Origin: Streptomyces sp. CG1
Lineage (GTDB): Bacteria; Actinomycetota; Actinomycetes; Streptomycetales; Streptomycetaceae
DNA: 64,000 nucleotides
Assembly (NCBI RefSeq): GCF_041080625.1
Contig: NZ_CP163518.1
Span: forward strand, 6,131,501-6,195,500
Direction of reading: 5' to 3'
Within the stretch, counting starts at the first letter, position 1. Each line of letters begins with the position of its first letter. The translations under genes and the position numbers were made by a program. The notes below the pieces were generated by a model. The model had not been told where the DNA came from. It did no database searches and saw only the letters and a program-made list of their open reading frames with translations. Of the stretch, positions 35,191 through 44,439 are shown piece after piece.

Positions 35191-38100
35191 GTGGAATCGG
35201 CGGCATCGGGTCGTCCTGTCGTACGGTTCAACATCCTCGGGCCGCTGGAAGGCTGGCACGACGGGCACCGGCTGCGGCTCGGCAGCCCGACGCACGAACG
35301 CGTCCTGGTCACGCTGCTGCTGGAGCCGGGGCGCATGGTGCCGGTGTCCCGGCTGATCGCCGCCGCCTGGGACGACGAGCCGCCGCAGACCGCTGGCCAC
35401 CAGATCCGCAAGGCCGTCGCCGCGCTGCGCACCCGTGTCCCGGACGGCGCCTCGTTGATCGTCACCGACGGCGCCGGATACCGGGCCGTGCTCGGCGAAC
35501 ACCAGCTGGATCTGCACGAGTTCGGCCAGTGGGCCCGCCAGGCCCGGCAGGCGGTCGCCGACGGCCGGCCCGCCGAGGCGGTCGGGCATCTGCGGGCCTG
35601 CCTGGACCTGTGGCGCGGGCAGGTCATGGCGGGCGGGGGCGGCGCGGTGATCTCGGCGGCCTCGGCGGCACTGGAAGAGCGGCACATGGCGCTCGCCGAG
35701 CAGTACTTCGAGCTGCAGCTCGAACTCGGCCAGTCGACCGAACTCGTGGGCCCGTTACGGGAATTGGTGACCGCTCATCCGTTACGGGAGACGCTGCGCG
35801 GCCGGCTGATGGTCGCCCTGTACCGGGCGGGCCGGCAGGCGGAGGCGCTGGAGGAGTTCGGCCGGGTGCGCGCGCTGCTCGTGGAGGAGCTGGGCATCGA
35901 CCCGGGCGTCGAACTGACCCGGCTGTACGAGGCCATCCTGTGCGACAGCCCCGAAGTCGCCCCGCGTGTCCCGCAGTCGGTGGCCGACCGGGCCGCCCAC
36001 CTCGCGCCCGCCGCCTACCTCCAGCCGTCCCCGTCCGAGCCCGCGCCCTGCACGCTGCCGTACGACCTGCCGGACTTCACCGGGCGGGAGCAGGAGCTGA
36101 CGCGGATCCTGGAGGTGGGGCGGGCCCCGGCCGGCGCGCGGAGCACCCGGATCGTCGGCATCGACGGAATGGGCGGCAGCGGCAAGAGCGCACTGGCCGT
36201 GCACGCCGCGCATCTGCTCGCCGCCGACTATCCGGACGGGCAGCTCTTCGTCGACCTGCGCGGGTTCAGCCCCGGTGAGAAGGCGCAGGAGCCAGGGGCG
36301 GTGCTGCACTCCCTGCTGCGCGCCGTCGGCGTCCCGGACGACCGGATACCGGACGACCTGGAGCGTCGTACGACCCTCTGGCGAACCGTTTCCGCGCAGC
36401 GGAAGCTGCTGCTCCTGCTCGACAACGCCGCCGACGCCGCGCAGGTACGGCCGCTGCTGCCCGCCTCCGAGGACTGCCTCGCCCTTCTCACCGGGCGGGT
36501 CCGGATGCTCGACCTGGACGGCGCGGAATGGCTCAGCCTGGGGCTGCTGTCGGCCGAGGACAGCGCCACCCTGCTGACGAGGATGCTCGGCGCCGACCGC
36601 ACGACCGCCGAACCCGAGGCCACGGCCCGCCTGGCCCAGCTGTGCGGCGGACTGCCCCTCGCCCTGCGCATCACCACCGCCCGGCTGCGCAACCGGCCCC
36701 GCTGGACCGTGCGGTACCTGGTCGACCGGCTCGTCGACGAGACGCGCCGACTGCGCGAACTGAGCGCGGGGGAGCGGAGCGTGGAGGCCACACTCCGGCT
36801 GTCGTACCAGGCGATGGAGGAGAGCCAGCGGGTGGCGTTCCGGTTGCTGGGCCTGCACCCCGGCAGCGCGATAGACGTCCACTCGGCGGCGGCCCTGCTC
36901 GGCACGGACGTCCACGACACCGAGGACACCCTGGAGAATCTCCTCGACGCCCATCTCCTGGAACAGCATGAGGCGGGGCTGTACGGCTTCCACGACCTGG
37001 TGCGCACGTACGCGATGAGCGTGCGGGAGGCCGAGGACGACGAGGAGGGCGCGGCCGAGCGCCTGGTGTCGTACTACCTCCTGGCCACCGACCAGGCCAG
37101 CCACGCGCTCTTCCCCGGCCGGGAGCGTTTCGGCGAGCCCCCACCCGCCGGCGTGTGGGAACTGCCCCGCCTGGACACCGACGCACGGGCGCTGGGCTGG
37201 TACGACCGCGAGTACGAGGCGCTGTTGTCGATCGTCAACCGCGCGAGTGCGCAGGGCCTGCACCGCCCGGCCGTGCTCCTCGCCCGCAATCTCCTGTTCT
37301 ACCTGGACCTGCGCGGCCGCTACGAGGAGTTCCGGGTGGTCAGCCGGATCGCGGTCGACGCCGGCCGGCGGCTCGGCGACCTGGCACTGCTCAGCCTCAG
37401 CATGGGCAACCTGGCCGTGGCTCACTGGTGGCTCGGTGACTTCCAGGACGGCATCAGCACCGCCCGCGAGGCCCTGGAGCTGACCGACGTCAACGACCTC
37501 CGTTCGGTGGCGCACTGCACCGACGTGCTCGGCCTGTTGTACGGGGCGGTGGGCCAGTTCCACGATGCCCGAGTCCACCTGGCCAAGGGGATCGCCCTGC
37601 ACCGGGAACTGGGCGCGCCCGGACTGGAGGCCATCGCCCTCGCCAACCTCGGCACCGTGGAGACCTGGGCGGGCCACTATGCAGACGGCGCGCGCTACGC
37701 GGCCCAGGCCACCGAGCTGAACCGAAGCCTGGGCGAGCGCAACAACGAGATCTCCTCGCTGACCTGGCTGGCCCTGGCCCACCTCGGCTCCGGCGAGGAC
37801 GAGCGGGCGCGGGCCTGCCTGGCCCAGGCCCTCGAACTGTGCGACGAGTCCCGCAAGCCCGGGAACGTGGCCTTCGTCCTGGCCCACTGGGCACGGATCT
37901 GCCAGCGCCTCGGTGAGATGCGCTCGACCGCCGAGCACGCCGAGCGCGCACTGGACCTGGTCTCCGCCGAGGGCACGGCCCTGCGGCAGGCGGCCGTGGT
38001 GAACGTGGTCGGCGTGGTCCACCTGCGCGGCGGCGCCCCCGACCGGGCCAGGGAACTGTACCGGCACGCCTACGAACTGGCCTCCCGCCTCGGCTACCGC

Positions 38101-38241
38101 ATCGAGATCGCCCGCGCTCTGCAGGGCATGGCGGAGTCGGCCGAGGCCCTGGGCGAGCAGGAGGAGGCGCTCCGGTGCCACCGGGCGGCGGAGAAGCTGT
38201 ACGACGCCATGGGGGTGACGGAGGCGGGACGGCGGCTGTAG
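35191..38241 (+). CDS. AfsR-like SARP with NB-ARC and TPR domains, two TTA codons
   Basis: A 1016-residue regulator. Order: OmpR-like DNA-binding domain (about 10-100), BTAD (about 105-250), NB-ARC NTPase with P-loop GMGGSGKSALAV near residue 330 and LLLLLDNAADAAQV Walker B near 410, then TPR repeats (about 680-1010). This is the AfsR architecture. GTG 35191 follows CGGAGGGGACGACTTC; an in-frame start at 35137 lacks a site. Codons 189 and 198 are TTA, so full translation probably requires the bldA tRNA and would be tied to development. Targets are unknown. Confidence 0.9.
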   Translation: MESAASGRPVVRFNILGPLEGWHDGHRLRLGSPTHERVLVTLLLEPGRMVPVSRLIAAAWDDEPPQTAGHQIRKAVAALRTRVPDGASLIVTDGAGYRAVLGEHQLDLHEFGQWARQARQAVADGRPAEAVGHLRACLDLWRGQVMAGGGGAVISAASAALEERHMALAEQYFELQLELGQSTELVGPLRELVTAHPLRETLRGRLMVALYRAGRQAEALEEFGRVRALLVEELGIDPGVELTRLYEAILCDSPEVAPRVPQSVADRAAHLAPAAYLQPSPSEPAPCTLPYDLPDFTGREQELTRILEVGRAPAGARSTRIVGIDGMGGSGKSALAVHAAHLLAADYPDGQLFVDLRGFSPGEKAQEPGAVLHSLLRAVGVPDDRIPDDLERRTTLWRTVSAQRKLLLLLDNAADAAQVRPLLPASEDCLALLTGRVRMLDLDGAEWLSLGLLSAEDSATLLTRMLGADRTTAEPEATARLAQLCGGLPLALRITTARLRNRPRWTVRYLVDRLVDETRRLRELSAGERSVEATLRLSYQAMEESQRVAFRLLGLHPGSAIDVHSAAALLGTDVHDTEDTLENLLDAHLLEQHEAGLYGFHDLVRTYAMSVREAEDDEEGAAERLVSYYLLATDQASHALFPGRERFGEPPPAGVWELPRLDTDARALGWYDREYEALLSIVNRASAQGLHRPAVLLARNLLFYLDLRGRYEEFRVVSRIAVDAGRRLGDLALLSLSMGNLAVAHWWLGDFQDGISTAREALELTDVNDLRSVAHCTDVLGLLYGAVGQFHDARVHLAKGIALHRELGAPGLEAIALANLGTVETWAGHYADGARYAAQATELNRSLGERNNEISSLTWLALAHLGSGEDERARACLAQALELCDESRKPGNVAFVLAHWARICQRLGEMRSTAEHAERALDLVSAEGTALRQAAVVNVVGVVHLRGGAPDRARELYRHAYELASRLGYRIEIARALQGMAESAEALGEQEEALRCHRAAEKLYDAMGVTEAGRRL

Positions 38242-38313
38242 GCGATCGGGTGCCCCCATGAGAAACGGCACCGGCGGGGCGTGCCCCTGGCCGGTGCCGT
38301 CGAGCCGGCGCGG

Positions 38314-38535
38314 TCAGGAGTGGACGAGGGCCGGAGGCTTGTCGTCCGCCAGGGCCCGCCCGGTGTGCGGGGTGCCCGTCCCGTGGGTGCCGTGGCCGGA
38401 CAGGTCGGAGGCGATCTGTACCAGGTCGTGCTCCAGGGCAGCCGCCGGTCCGGCCGCCGCGCTGCCGAGCGTCAGAACACCCGCGCCGGCGAGCGCGGCC
38501 AGAACCGTCTTCGTACGCAGTGCGATGGTGCGCAT
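38314..38535 (-). CDS. small secreted protein, 73 aa
   Basis: A 73-residue precursor with a Sec signal peptide (ALRTKTVLAALAGAGVLTLGSAAAGPAAA) and a mature part of about 40 residues rich in His, Gly and Thr (SGHGTHGTGTPHTG). GGGGGACC precedes the start. It is convergent with the AfsR-like gene. The function is unknown; the His/Gly content might bind metal. Confidence 0.65.
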   Translation of the reverse strand: MRTIALRTKTVLAALAGAGVLTLGSAAAGPAAALEHDLVQIASDLSGHGTHGTGTPHTGRALADDKPPALVHS

Positions 38536-38644
38536 AGGTGGTCCCCCAGGAATGAGACGGATCGGAACAGGTGGCGCAGAGCAGGCGGATCAGAGCAGGC
38601 GGGTCAGAGCAGGCGGATCGCGATGGACGGACCGGAAGAAACTG

Positions 38645-38785
38645 ACGTCCTGATCCGACGATCCGAATCGGGCGATCCTGATCCGACGATCCAGATGAGG
38701 TGATCTTGATCCGAACGATCCCGATCCGACGATCCGGATGAGGTGATCCTGATCCGACGACTCTGGTCCGATGACTCTGATCCGG
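38645..38785. repeat. GATCCGA-rich tandem repeat, 43-base period
   Basis: Imperfect copies of gatccgacgatcc(g/a)gatg recur, the clearest pair starting at 38680 and 38723 (period 43), with partial copies on both sides. No open frame with coding bias crosses it. It lies between the small secreted gene and the methyltransferase gene and could contribute several regulatory binding sites. Confidence 0.7.
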
Positions 38786-38950
38786 TCGCCGGGGCTTCTC
38801 CCCGGCGCCGCGACCGATGCTCTTGGGCGCCGATCCCCATGCCGTCCCTGCTGGTTCCCGGAGCGGGGCGGGCCACCGGTACTCCTGGATTCAAGCGATT
38901 CTTGAGCGACTCTCAAGTGGCTCTCAAGCGAGTGTCGAGTCGCTGCCGGG

Positions 38951-39631
38951 CTAGGCGGTCTCGGCAGCGGCCCCGGTGGGCTTCTGGGCGAACAGGAACG
39001 CCTGCGGGATCTGAGAGACGGATTCGGAGAAGAGCCCGTCGGGTTCGAGAATCGTGCGCGAGCCGAGGATGAACCCGGCGGCCGTGAGCAGCTCAGCCAT
39101 CTGCTCCGGGCGCCTGCGAAGGAAGTCCAGCGTCACTGGCCGCCCCCACGGCCGTTCGAGGCGGCGCGGCTCCTCACCGACCTGGAAGGCGAGGAGAAGA
39201 TGCCGGCCGGGAGCCAGAACCCGGTGGAATTCGCCGAACAGCGAGGGGAGTTCGTCTTCCGGCGTGTGGACACTGGAGTACCAGGAGACGACACCGGCGA
39301 GCGAACCGTCCGCAAGGTTGAGGTCCAGCATCGAGCCCTGCTCGAACCGCAGTTGCGGATTCTCACGGCGGGCGACCGTGAGCATGGAAGTGGACAGATC
39401 AACCCCGAAGACATCGAGCCCGAGGGAGGCGAGGTAGGCGGTAACAGCACCGGGGCCACAGCCGAGGTCGGCCACGGTTCCAGCGGGGCCGACCAGTTCG
39501 GCGTACGCCCCGAGCAGCGCCCGCTCCAACGGCCTGTCCGCGAGCGGATCGCGAAAATGGGCGGCGTAATCCTCAGCAATACAGTCATAGAAGACCCGAG
39601 TGGCCCCAAGACCCCCAGCAACATCACTCAT
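38951..39631 (-). CDS. class I SAM-dependent methyltransferase
   Basis: A 226-residue enzyme with the SAM-binding motif VADLGCGPGAVTAYLASLG near residue 48, FGVDLSTSMLTVARR after it, and the acidic/loop motifs GVVSWYSSVH and FHRVLAPGRHLLLAFQVGE. The substrate cannot be deduced. ATG 39631 is taken as start; upstream in-frame codons encode a Gly/Trp-rich artefact from the repeat region. It stands alone between two noncoding repeat tracts. Confidence 0.88.
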   Translation of the reverse strand: MSDVAGGLGATRVFYDCIAEDYAAHFRDPLADRPLERALLGAYAELVGPAGTVADLGCGPGAVTAYLASLGLDVFGVDLSTSMLTVARRENPQLRFEQGSMLDLNLADGSLAGVVSWYSSVHTPEDELPSLFGEFHRVLAPGRHLLLAFQVGEEPRRLERPWGRPVTLDFLRRRPEQMAELLTAAGFILGSRTILEPDGLFSESVSQIPQAFLFAQKPTGAAAETA

Positions 39632-39639
39632 GACACCCG

Positions 39640-40850
39640 ACGCTACAACTCCCCACCGACACCCCCACCCTCCCCCAACACCCCCACCACGTCCGCTCAC
39701 TCGAACTCGCGCAACCGTTCAAGCCCGACACGCACACTGACCCGAACCTGCCGCCCGTACCCTGCCTGGACCCGCCGCCCGTACCCCGCCCGGACCTGCC
39801 GCCTGTACCCCGCCCGGGGCCGCGTCTCGTACCCCCGCCCGGGTCCGTTTCTCGGTACCTCGTCTGGGCGTGTTTCCTAGAGCCCGTCCGGGTGCGCCTC
39901 CCGGCACCTACCGTGGCCCGCCTCTCGTACCCCGCCTGGGCTTGTCCCTTGGAGCCTGTTCGGGTGCGCTTCCTGGCGCTCGCCTGAGTCCGCCTCTCGT
40001 ACCCCGTCCGGGTGCGCCTCCCGGCACCTACCGTGGCCCGTCTCTCGTACCCCGCCTGGGCTTGTCCCTTGGAGTCCGTCCGGGTCCACCTCCCGGCGCC
40101 CGCCTGAGTGTGCCGCCCGTACCCCGCCCGGGGCCGCGTCTCGTACCCCGCCTGGGAACGTTTCTCGGTACCTCGTCTGGGCGTGTTTCCCGGAGTCCGT
40201 CCGGGTGCGCTTCCCGGCGCCCGCCCGGGCCCGCCTCTCGTATCCCGCCTGGGGTGTCTCTTGGAGCCCGTCTGGGTGCGCTTCCTGGCGCCCGCCTGAG
40301 TTCCGCCTCCCGTACCCGCCCGGGGCCGCGTCTCGTACCCCGCCTGGGCGTGTCTCCTGGAGCCCGTCCGGGTGCACTTCCCGGCGCCCATCCGGGTCCG
40401 CCCCCGTACCCCCGTCTGGATCCGCCTCCCGGCACCCGCTCGGGGCCCGCCTCTCGTACCCGCCTGGGCTTGTCCCTTGGAGCCCGTCCGGGTCCACCTC
40501 CCGGCGCCCGCCGGGGCTTGCTCCTTGGCGCCGTCCAGGTCCGCATCCCGGCACTCGCCCGGGTCCGTCCCTCAGCGCTGGCCCGTGCCCCTGGCACTCG
40601 CGCGGGTCCGTCCCTCAGCGCTGGCCCGTGCCCCTGGCACTCGCGCGGGTCCGTCCCCTCAGTACCGCTGGCCCGTCCCCCGGCACTTGCCCAGGTCCGT
40701 CCCTCAGCACTGTCGGCCCGTCCCTGGCGTCCGCCCGGAGCCGTCCCTGCACTCCCCGGGCCCATCCTCTCGACATGCACCCGGACCCGCCCCCAGGTAC
40801 CTCGCCGGGCCCGTTCCTGAGTAATTCCCGGGCTCACTCCCGCCCCGCCC
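39640..40850. repeat. 1.2-kb C-rich degenerate tandem-repeat tract
   Basis: Built from variants of cgtaccccgcc(t/c)gggc, gtccgggtgcgcctcccggc and related blocks. A 120-base higher-order unit is repeated at 39891 and 40011 with few changes, and a 43-base unit (gggtccgtccctcagcgctgg...) starts at 40561, 40604 and 40647. All frames are largely open because of composition, but none has normal Streptomyces codon structure or a recognisable protein, so I treat it as noncoding. Confidence 0.75.
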
Positions 40851-40910
40851 GCCCGGTTGCCTTCCGTCCGCCCCATCCGCAGCTGCCACCCGCACCCGCC
40901 CCCGACGGAA

Positions 40911-41095
40911 CCTCTCGGCCAAGTGAGTCGGGCGGGTGGGTGGGCAAGAGGGGCGGGGGAACTCCGGGCGTCTATTGCAACGCCCGGGTCGCAGCACCTG
41001 GCCCCGCGACCCACGTCCACCCCGGACAGGGCCTCTCGGCCGAGTGAGTCGGGCGGGTGGGTGGGCAAAAAGGCGCGGAAACTCAGGCCACCCCC
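40911..41095. repeat. 121-base direct repeat
   Basis: The block starting cctctcggcc(a/g)agtgagtcgggcgggtgg occurs at about 40911 and again at about 41032, continuing with gtgggcaa and a purine-rich run. It adjoins the larger repeat tract and precedes the end of azlD. No gene is visible. Confidence 0.65.
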
Positions 41096-41116
41096 TGCAA
41101 CGCCGTAGCCGCACTC

Positions 41117-41431
41117 TCAGCTGAGCCCCGCCAAACGCAGCAGCGCCGTAGTCGCAGCCGCCCCCACGACCACCACAACGAACGGCGCCCTTCGCCAAGC
41201 CAGCGCCACGCCCACCAGCACCCCGGCCGGCCGAGCCCACCCCGCGAAACCCCCGCCCTCGGCCAACGCCCCCGTGGCCAGCAGCGCGACCAGCAACACG
41301 ACGGCCCCGGCGGAGGCCAGCTCCTCCACCCGGGCCGGTATCTCGACCCGCCCCCGGAGCACCGGCCCCACCAGCCGAAAGGCATACGTCCCCAGAGCCA
41401 GCACCAGAATCACGACGACGGTGGCGTTCAC
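41117..41431 (-). CDS. azlD: branched-chain amino acid exporter subunit AzlD
   Basis: A 104-residue protein with about four membrane helices (VVVILVLALGTYAFRLVGPVL at the start). It is the small partner of AzlC in LIV-E type export of branched-chain amino acids. The GTG start at 41431 lies in the AzlC stop codon (GTGA), the standard azlCD coupling. The longer open frame upstream lies within azlC and is not used. Confidence 0.88.
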   Translation of the reverse strand: MNATVVVILVLALGTYAFRLVGPVLRGRVEIPARVEELASAGAVVLLVALLATGALAEGGGFAGWARPAGVLVGVALAWRRAPFVVVVVGAAATTALLRLAGLS

Positions 41432-42126
41432 GCCCCGGCCTCCACACACTGTCGGCGGTACAGAAGCAGCCCCGCCAGAGCGACCAGCACCGGCACCCCG
41501 GCCGGCACCGCGGGCGTCACCGCCAGGGCCAGGGCGCCGCCGGCCACCGCACACCGCCGTACCACCGCATCCGCCCGCACCGCCGGCAGCACCAGAGCCA
41601 CCAGCACCGCAGGGAACGCCGCATCCAGCCCGTACCGCGCCGTGTCACCGAGCGCCCGCCCGGCCATGGCCCCGGCCAGCACGCCGATGTTCCACACGGC
41701 GAACAGACCGAGCCCGGAGATCCAGAACGCCCTCCGCCGTCGTACCGGATCGGGCTGGGCGAGAGCGAAGGCGACCGTCTCGTCGGTGACCAGATGCGCG
41801 CCGAGGAAGCGGGCCGTGCGGCCGGGTCCGAGGATCTCCGCCACGGCCAGACTGAAGGCCGCCGTCCGGGTGTTCAGCAGCAGCCCCGTGGCCGCCGCGG
41901 CGACCGGCCCGCCCCCGGCGATCAGCACACCGACCGCGCTGAACTGGGCCGATCCGGCATACACCACCAGTGACATCAGCACCGGCACCCACACCGGCAG
42001 CCCACCGGCGACGGACACGGCACCGAAGGAGACCCCCACGATGCCGCTGGCCAGCCAGACCAGTGAGCTGTCACGGACGAGCGAGGCATCATCGGCCGAG
42101 GTGATTGTTCGTTGCAGCGAACGCAT
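41428..42126 (-). CDS. azlC: branched-chain amino acid exporter subunit AzlC
   Basis: A 232-residue membrane protein of the AzlC family with about seven helices; GIVGVSFGAVSVAGGLPVWVPVLMSLVVYAGSAQF-type sequence (given here in part: VSFGAVSVAGGLP, YAGSAQFSAV) and LLLNTRTAAFSLAVA are typical. ATG 42126 is chosen; an in-frame GTG at 42144 would place the start inside the divergent promoter. It is divergent from an XRE-cupin regulator with two matching inverted repeats between, so it is probably controlled by that protein. Confidence 0.9.
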   Translation of the reverse strand: MRSLQRTITSADDASLVRDSSLVWLASGIVGVSFGAVSVAGGLPVWVPVLMSLVVYAGSAQFSAVGVLIAGGGPVAAAATGLLLNTRTAAFSLAVAEILGPGRTARFLGAHLVTDETVAFALAQPDPVRRRRAFWISGLGLFAVWNIGVLAGAMAGRALGDTARYGLDAAFPAVLVALVLPAVRADAVVRRCAVAGGALALAVTPAVPAGVPVLVALAGLLLYRRQCVEAGA

Positions 42127-42170
42127 GTTTTCTATACTGGACACGAATGGCCCTGTTCGTCAAGGCGAAC
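42107..42170. promoter_or_regulatory. paired operators GTTCG-N6-CGAAC flanking a -10 box
   Basis: Two identical inverted repeats, at 42107-42122 and 42155-42170 (48 bases centre to centre), flank TATACT at 42133. They overlap the starts of azlC and of the XRE-cupin transcript. TATACT lies eight bases before an ATG at 42147, which would allow a leaderless start. Confidence 0.65.
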
Positions 42171-42197
42171 GATCGTACCGATGGAGCGAACGACGGC

Positions 42198-42770
42198 ATG
42201 AGCGACAGATCCACGGCACCCGGCAAGCTCCCGATGGAGTGGATCGCCGCGTCCCTCAAGCGGGAACGCACCCGCGCCGGTTTGTCCCTGTCGGAGCTGG
42301 CCAAGCGCGCGGGAATCGCGAAGTCCACGCTCTCCCAGCTGGAGGCGGCGAGCGGCAACCCGAGCGTGGAGACGATCTGGGCGCTGGGCGTCGCGCTGGG
42401 GGTCCCGTTCAGCGCGCTGGTGGAGCTGCCTGCCCCCAGCGTCCAGGTGATCCGCGCCGGCGAGGGCCCGGCGGTCGCCTCCGAGCAGGCGAGCTACGCC
42501 GGCACCCTGCTGTCGGCGAGCCCTCCCGGGGTCCGGCGGGACATCTACCAGATCCGCGCCGAACCGGATTCGGTACGCGCGGCGGAACCGCACAACCCGG
42601 GCACGATGGAGCACCTGATCGTCGTCACGGGCCGGGTGAAGGCGGGACCGGCCGGAGAAGAGGCCGAACTCGGTCCCGGCGATTACATGACCTATCGGGG
42701 GGACGTCGCTCACTCGTACGAGGCACTGGCCCCGGGCACGGCCTTCGTCCTCGTCATGCAGCACACGTAG
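42198..42770 (+). CDS. XRE family regulator with cupin domain
   Basis: A 190-residue regulator: helix-turn-helix LKRERTRAGLSLSELAKRAGIAKSTLSQLE-type region at residues about 18-70 (only part quoted: SELAKRAGIAKSTLSQLE) and a C-terminal cupin (PGTMEHLIVVTGRVKAGP, LGPGDYMTYRGDVAHSYEAL) with ligand-binding His and Glu. Divergent from azlCD, it probably senses an amino acid or derivative and represses export. ATG 42198 has GGAG upstream; ATG 42147 is an alternative if the transcript is leaderless. Confidence 0.88.
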   Translation: MSDRSTAPGKLPMEWIAASLKRERTRAGLSLSELAKRAGIAKSTLSQLEAASGNPSVETIWALGVALGVPFSALVELPAPSVQVIRAGEGPAVASEQASYAGTLLSASPPGVRRDIYQIRAEPDSVRAAEPHNPGTMEHLIVVTGRVKAGPAGEEAELGPGDYMTYRGDVAHSYEALAPGTAFVLVMQHT

Positions 42771-42888
42771 AGACCGTCATACGGCACACGTGGAGATCGC
42801 GGAGAATTCGCCGAGAATTCACAGAGGGAACGCGCGCGGCTGAGGGAACGCGCGCGGCTGAGGGGAACGAGACTGAGAGGAAAAGGCA

Positions 42889-42920
42889 GGAGCCCCGTCG
42901 CCGGAACGGCGTGGGGCTCC
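42889..42920. terminator. bidirectional hairpin terminator
   Basis: GGAGCCCC...CGCCG-GAA-CGGCG...GGGGCTCC forms a strong stem between the convergent XRE-cupin and cold-shock genes. A direct duplication of gagggaacgcgcgcggct lies just before it (about 42823-42860). Confidence 0.75.
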
Positions 42921-42957
42921 TTGGGTACTGCACTCAGGTTCTGCGATCAGGCAGTGA

Positions 42958-43161
42958 TCAGGCGGGGGTGACGTTCTCCGCCTGCGGACCCTTCGGGCCC
43001 TGCGTCACGTCGAAGGTCACCTGCTGGTTCTCCTCGAGCGAGCGGAAGCCGTTCGCGTTGATCGCGGAGTAGTGAACGAAGACGTCGGGGCCGCCGCCCT
43101 CCTGGGCGATGAAGCCAAAGCCCTTTTCGGCGTTGAACCACTTCACGGTTCCGGTAGCCAT
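42958..43161 (-). CDS. CspA-family cold-shock protein
   Basis: A 67-residue single-domain nucleic-acid chaperone. Both RNA-binding motifs are intact: KGFGFIAQ (RNP1) and DVFVHYSAI (RNP2), within the canonical [17 protein letters not shown] start. The AAGGAGGGCTT ribosome site is almost perfect, so strong translation is expected. It binds single-stranded RNA/DNA and melts structure. Confidence 0.97.
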   Translation of the reverse strand: MATGTVKWFNAEKGFGFIAQEGGGPDVFVHYSAINANGFRSLEENQQVTFDVTQGPKGPQAENVTPA

Positions 43162-43335
43162 AAGCCCTCCTTGGGCTCAAAAGGGTTGCCCTGCTCCAGA
43201 ACCTGCAAGTGCGAAACGGTGCTGCACAACTGCATTCGTCTGAAAACGACGAGAGCCCGCGGTCACATGCTCCGCAGGCTCTGTACTGCAAGGGAAACCA
43301 AACTGCAACTTGCGGCGAGCCTAGCACGCGGGCAC
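43162..43335 (-). promoter_or_regulatory. long 5-prime leader of the cold-shock gene
   Basis: The gene-free stretch upstream of the cold-shock start is relatively A/T-rich, with several short complementary blocks (for example gagagcccgcg and cgcaggctct). Long structured leaders are usual for temperature-controlled csp genes. The transcription start was not identified. Confidence 0.35.
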
Positions 43336-43438
43336 CCGAAAGCAATAGAGGTCAAGATCACTTCACCCGGACGTTTGAACGGCCGTTGGGCCAATTGACG
43401 GCGGGGTCGGTTCCGGGACCGTACCGCACGGGGTCTAG

Positions 43439-44296
<858 letters not shown>

Positions 44297-44317
44297 GCCC
44301 ACGTCACTAGGCTTCTG

Positions 44318-44333
44318 CCCGACCCACGTCGGG
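44318..44333 (+). terminator. small hairpin after mqnA
   Basis: CCCGAC-CCAC-GTCGGG forms a six-base stem 21 bases after the mqnA stop. It is probably a weak terminator before the kinase gene. Confidence 0.5.
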
Positions 44334-44439
44334 TAGGGACCCCGGGGTCAGAGCCGTCGGCACCACTCAACGGGCGCCGAGACCACAGGTATTGCAGTCG
44401 CAGGCGCCGGAGTCTTAGGCGTTGGAGGGGGAGCGCGCC

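Noticed and set aside
40561..40720. CRISPR-like periodic repeats
   Set aside because: The 43-base units are directly tandem, with no unique spacers and no cas genes.
39870..40820. 316-aa plus-strand frame and several minus-strand frames in the repeat tract
   Set aside because: All frames are open because of repeat composition; the translations are low-complexity Arg/Pro/Gly/Ser without codon bias.
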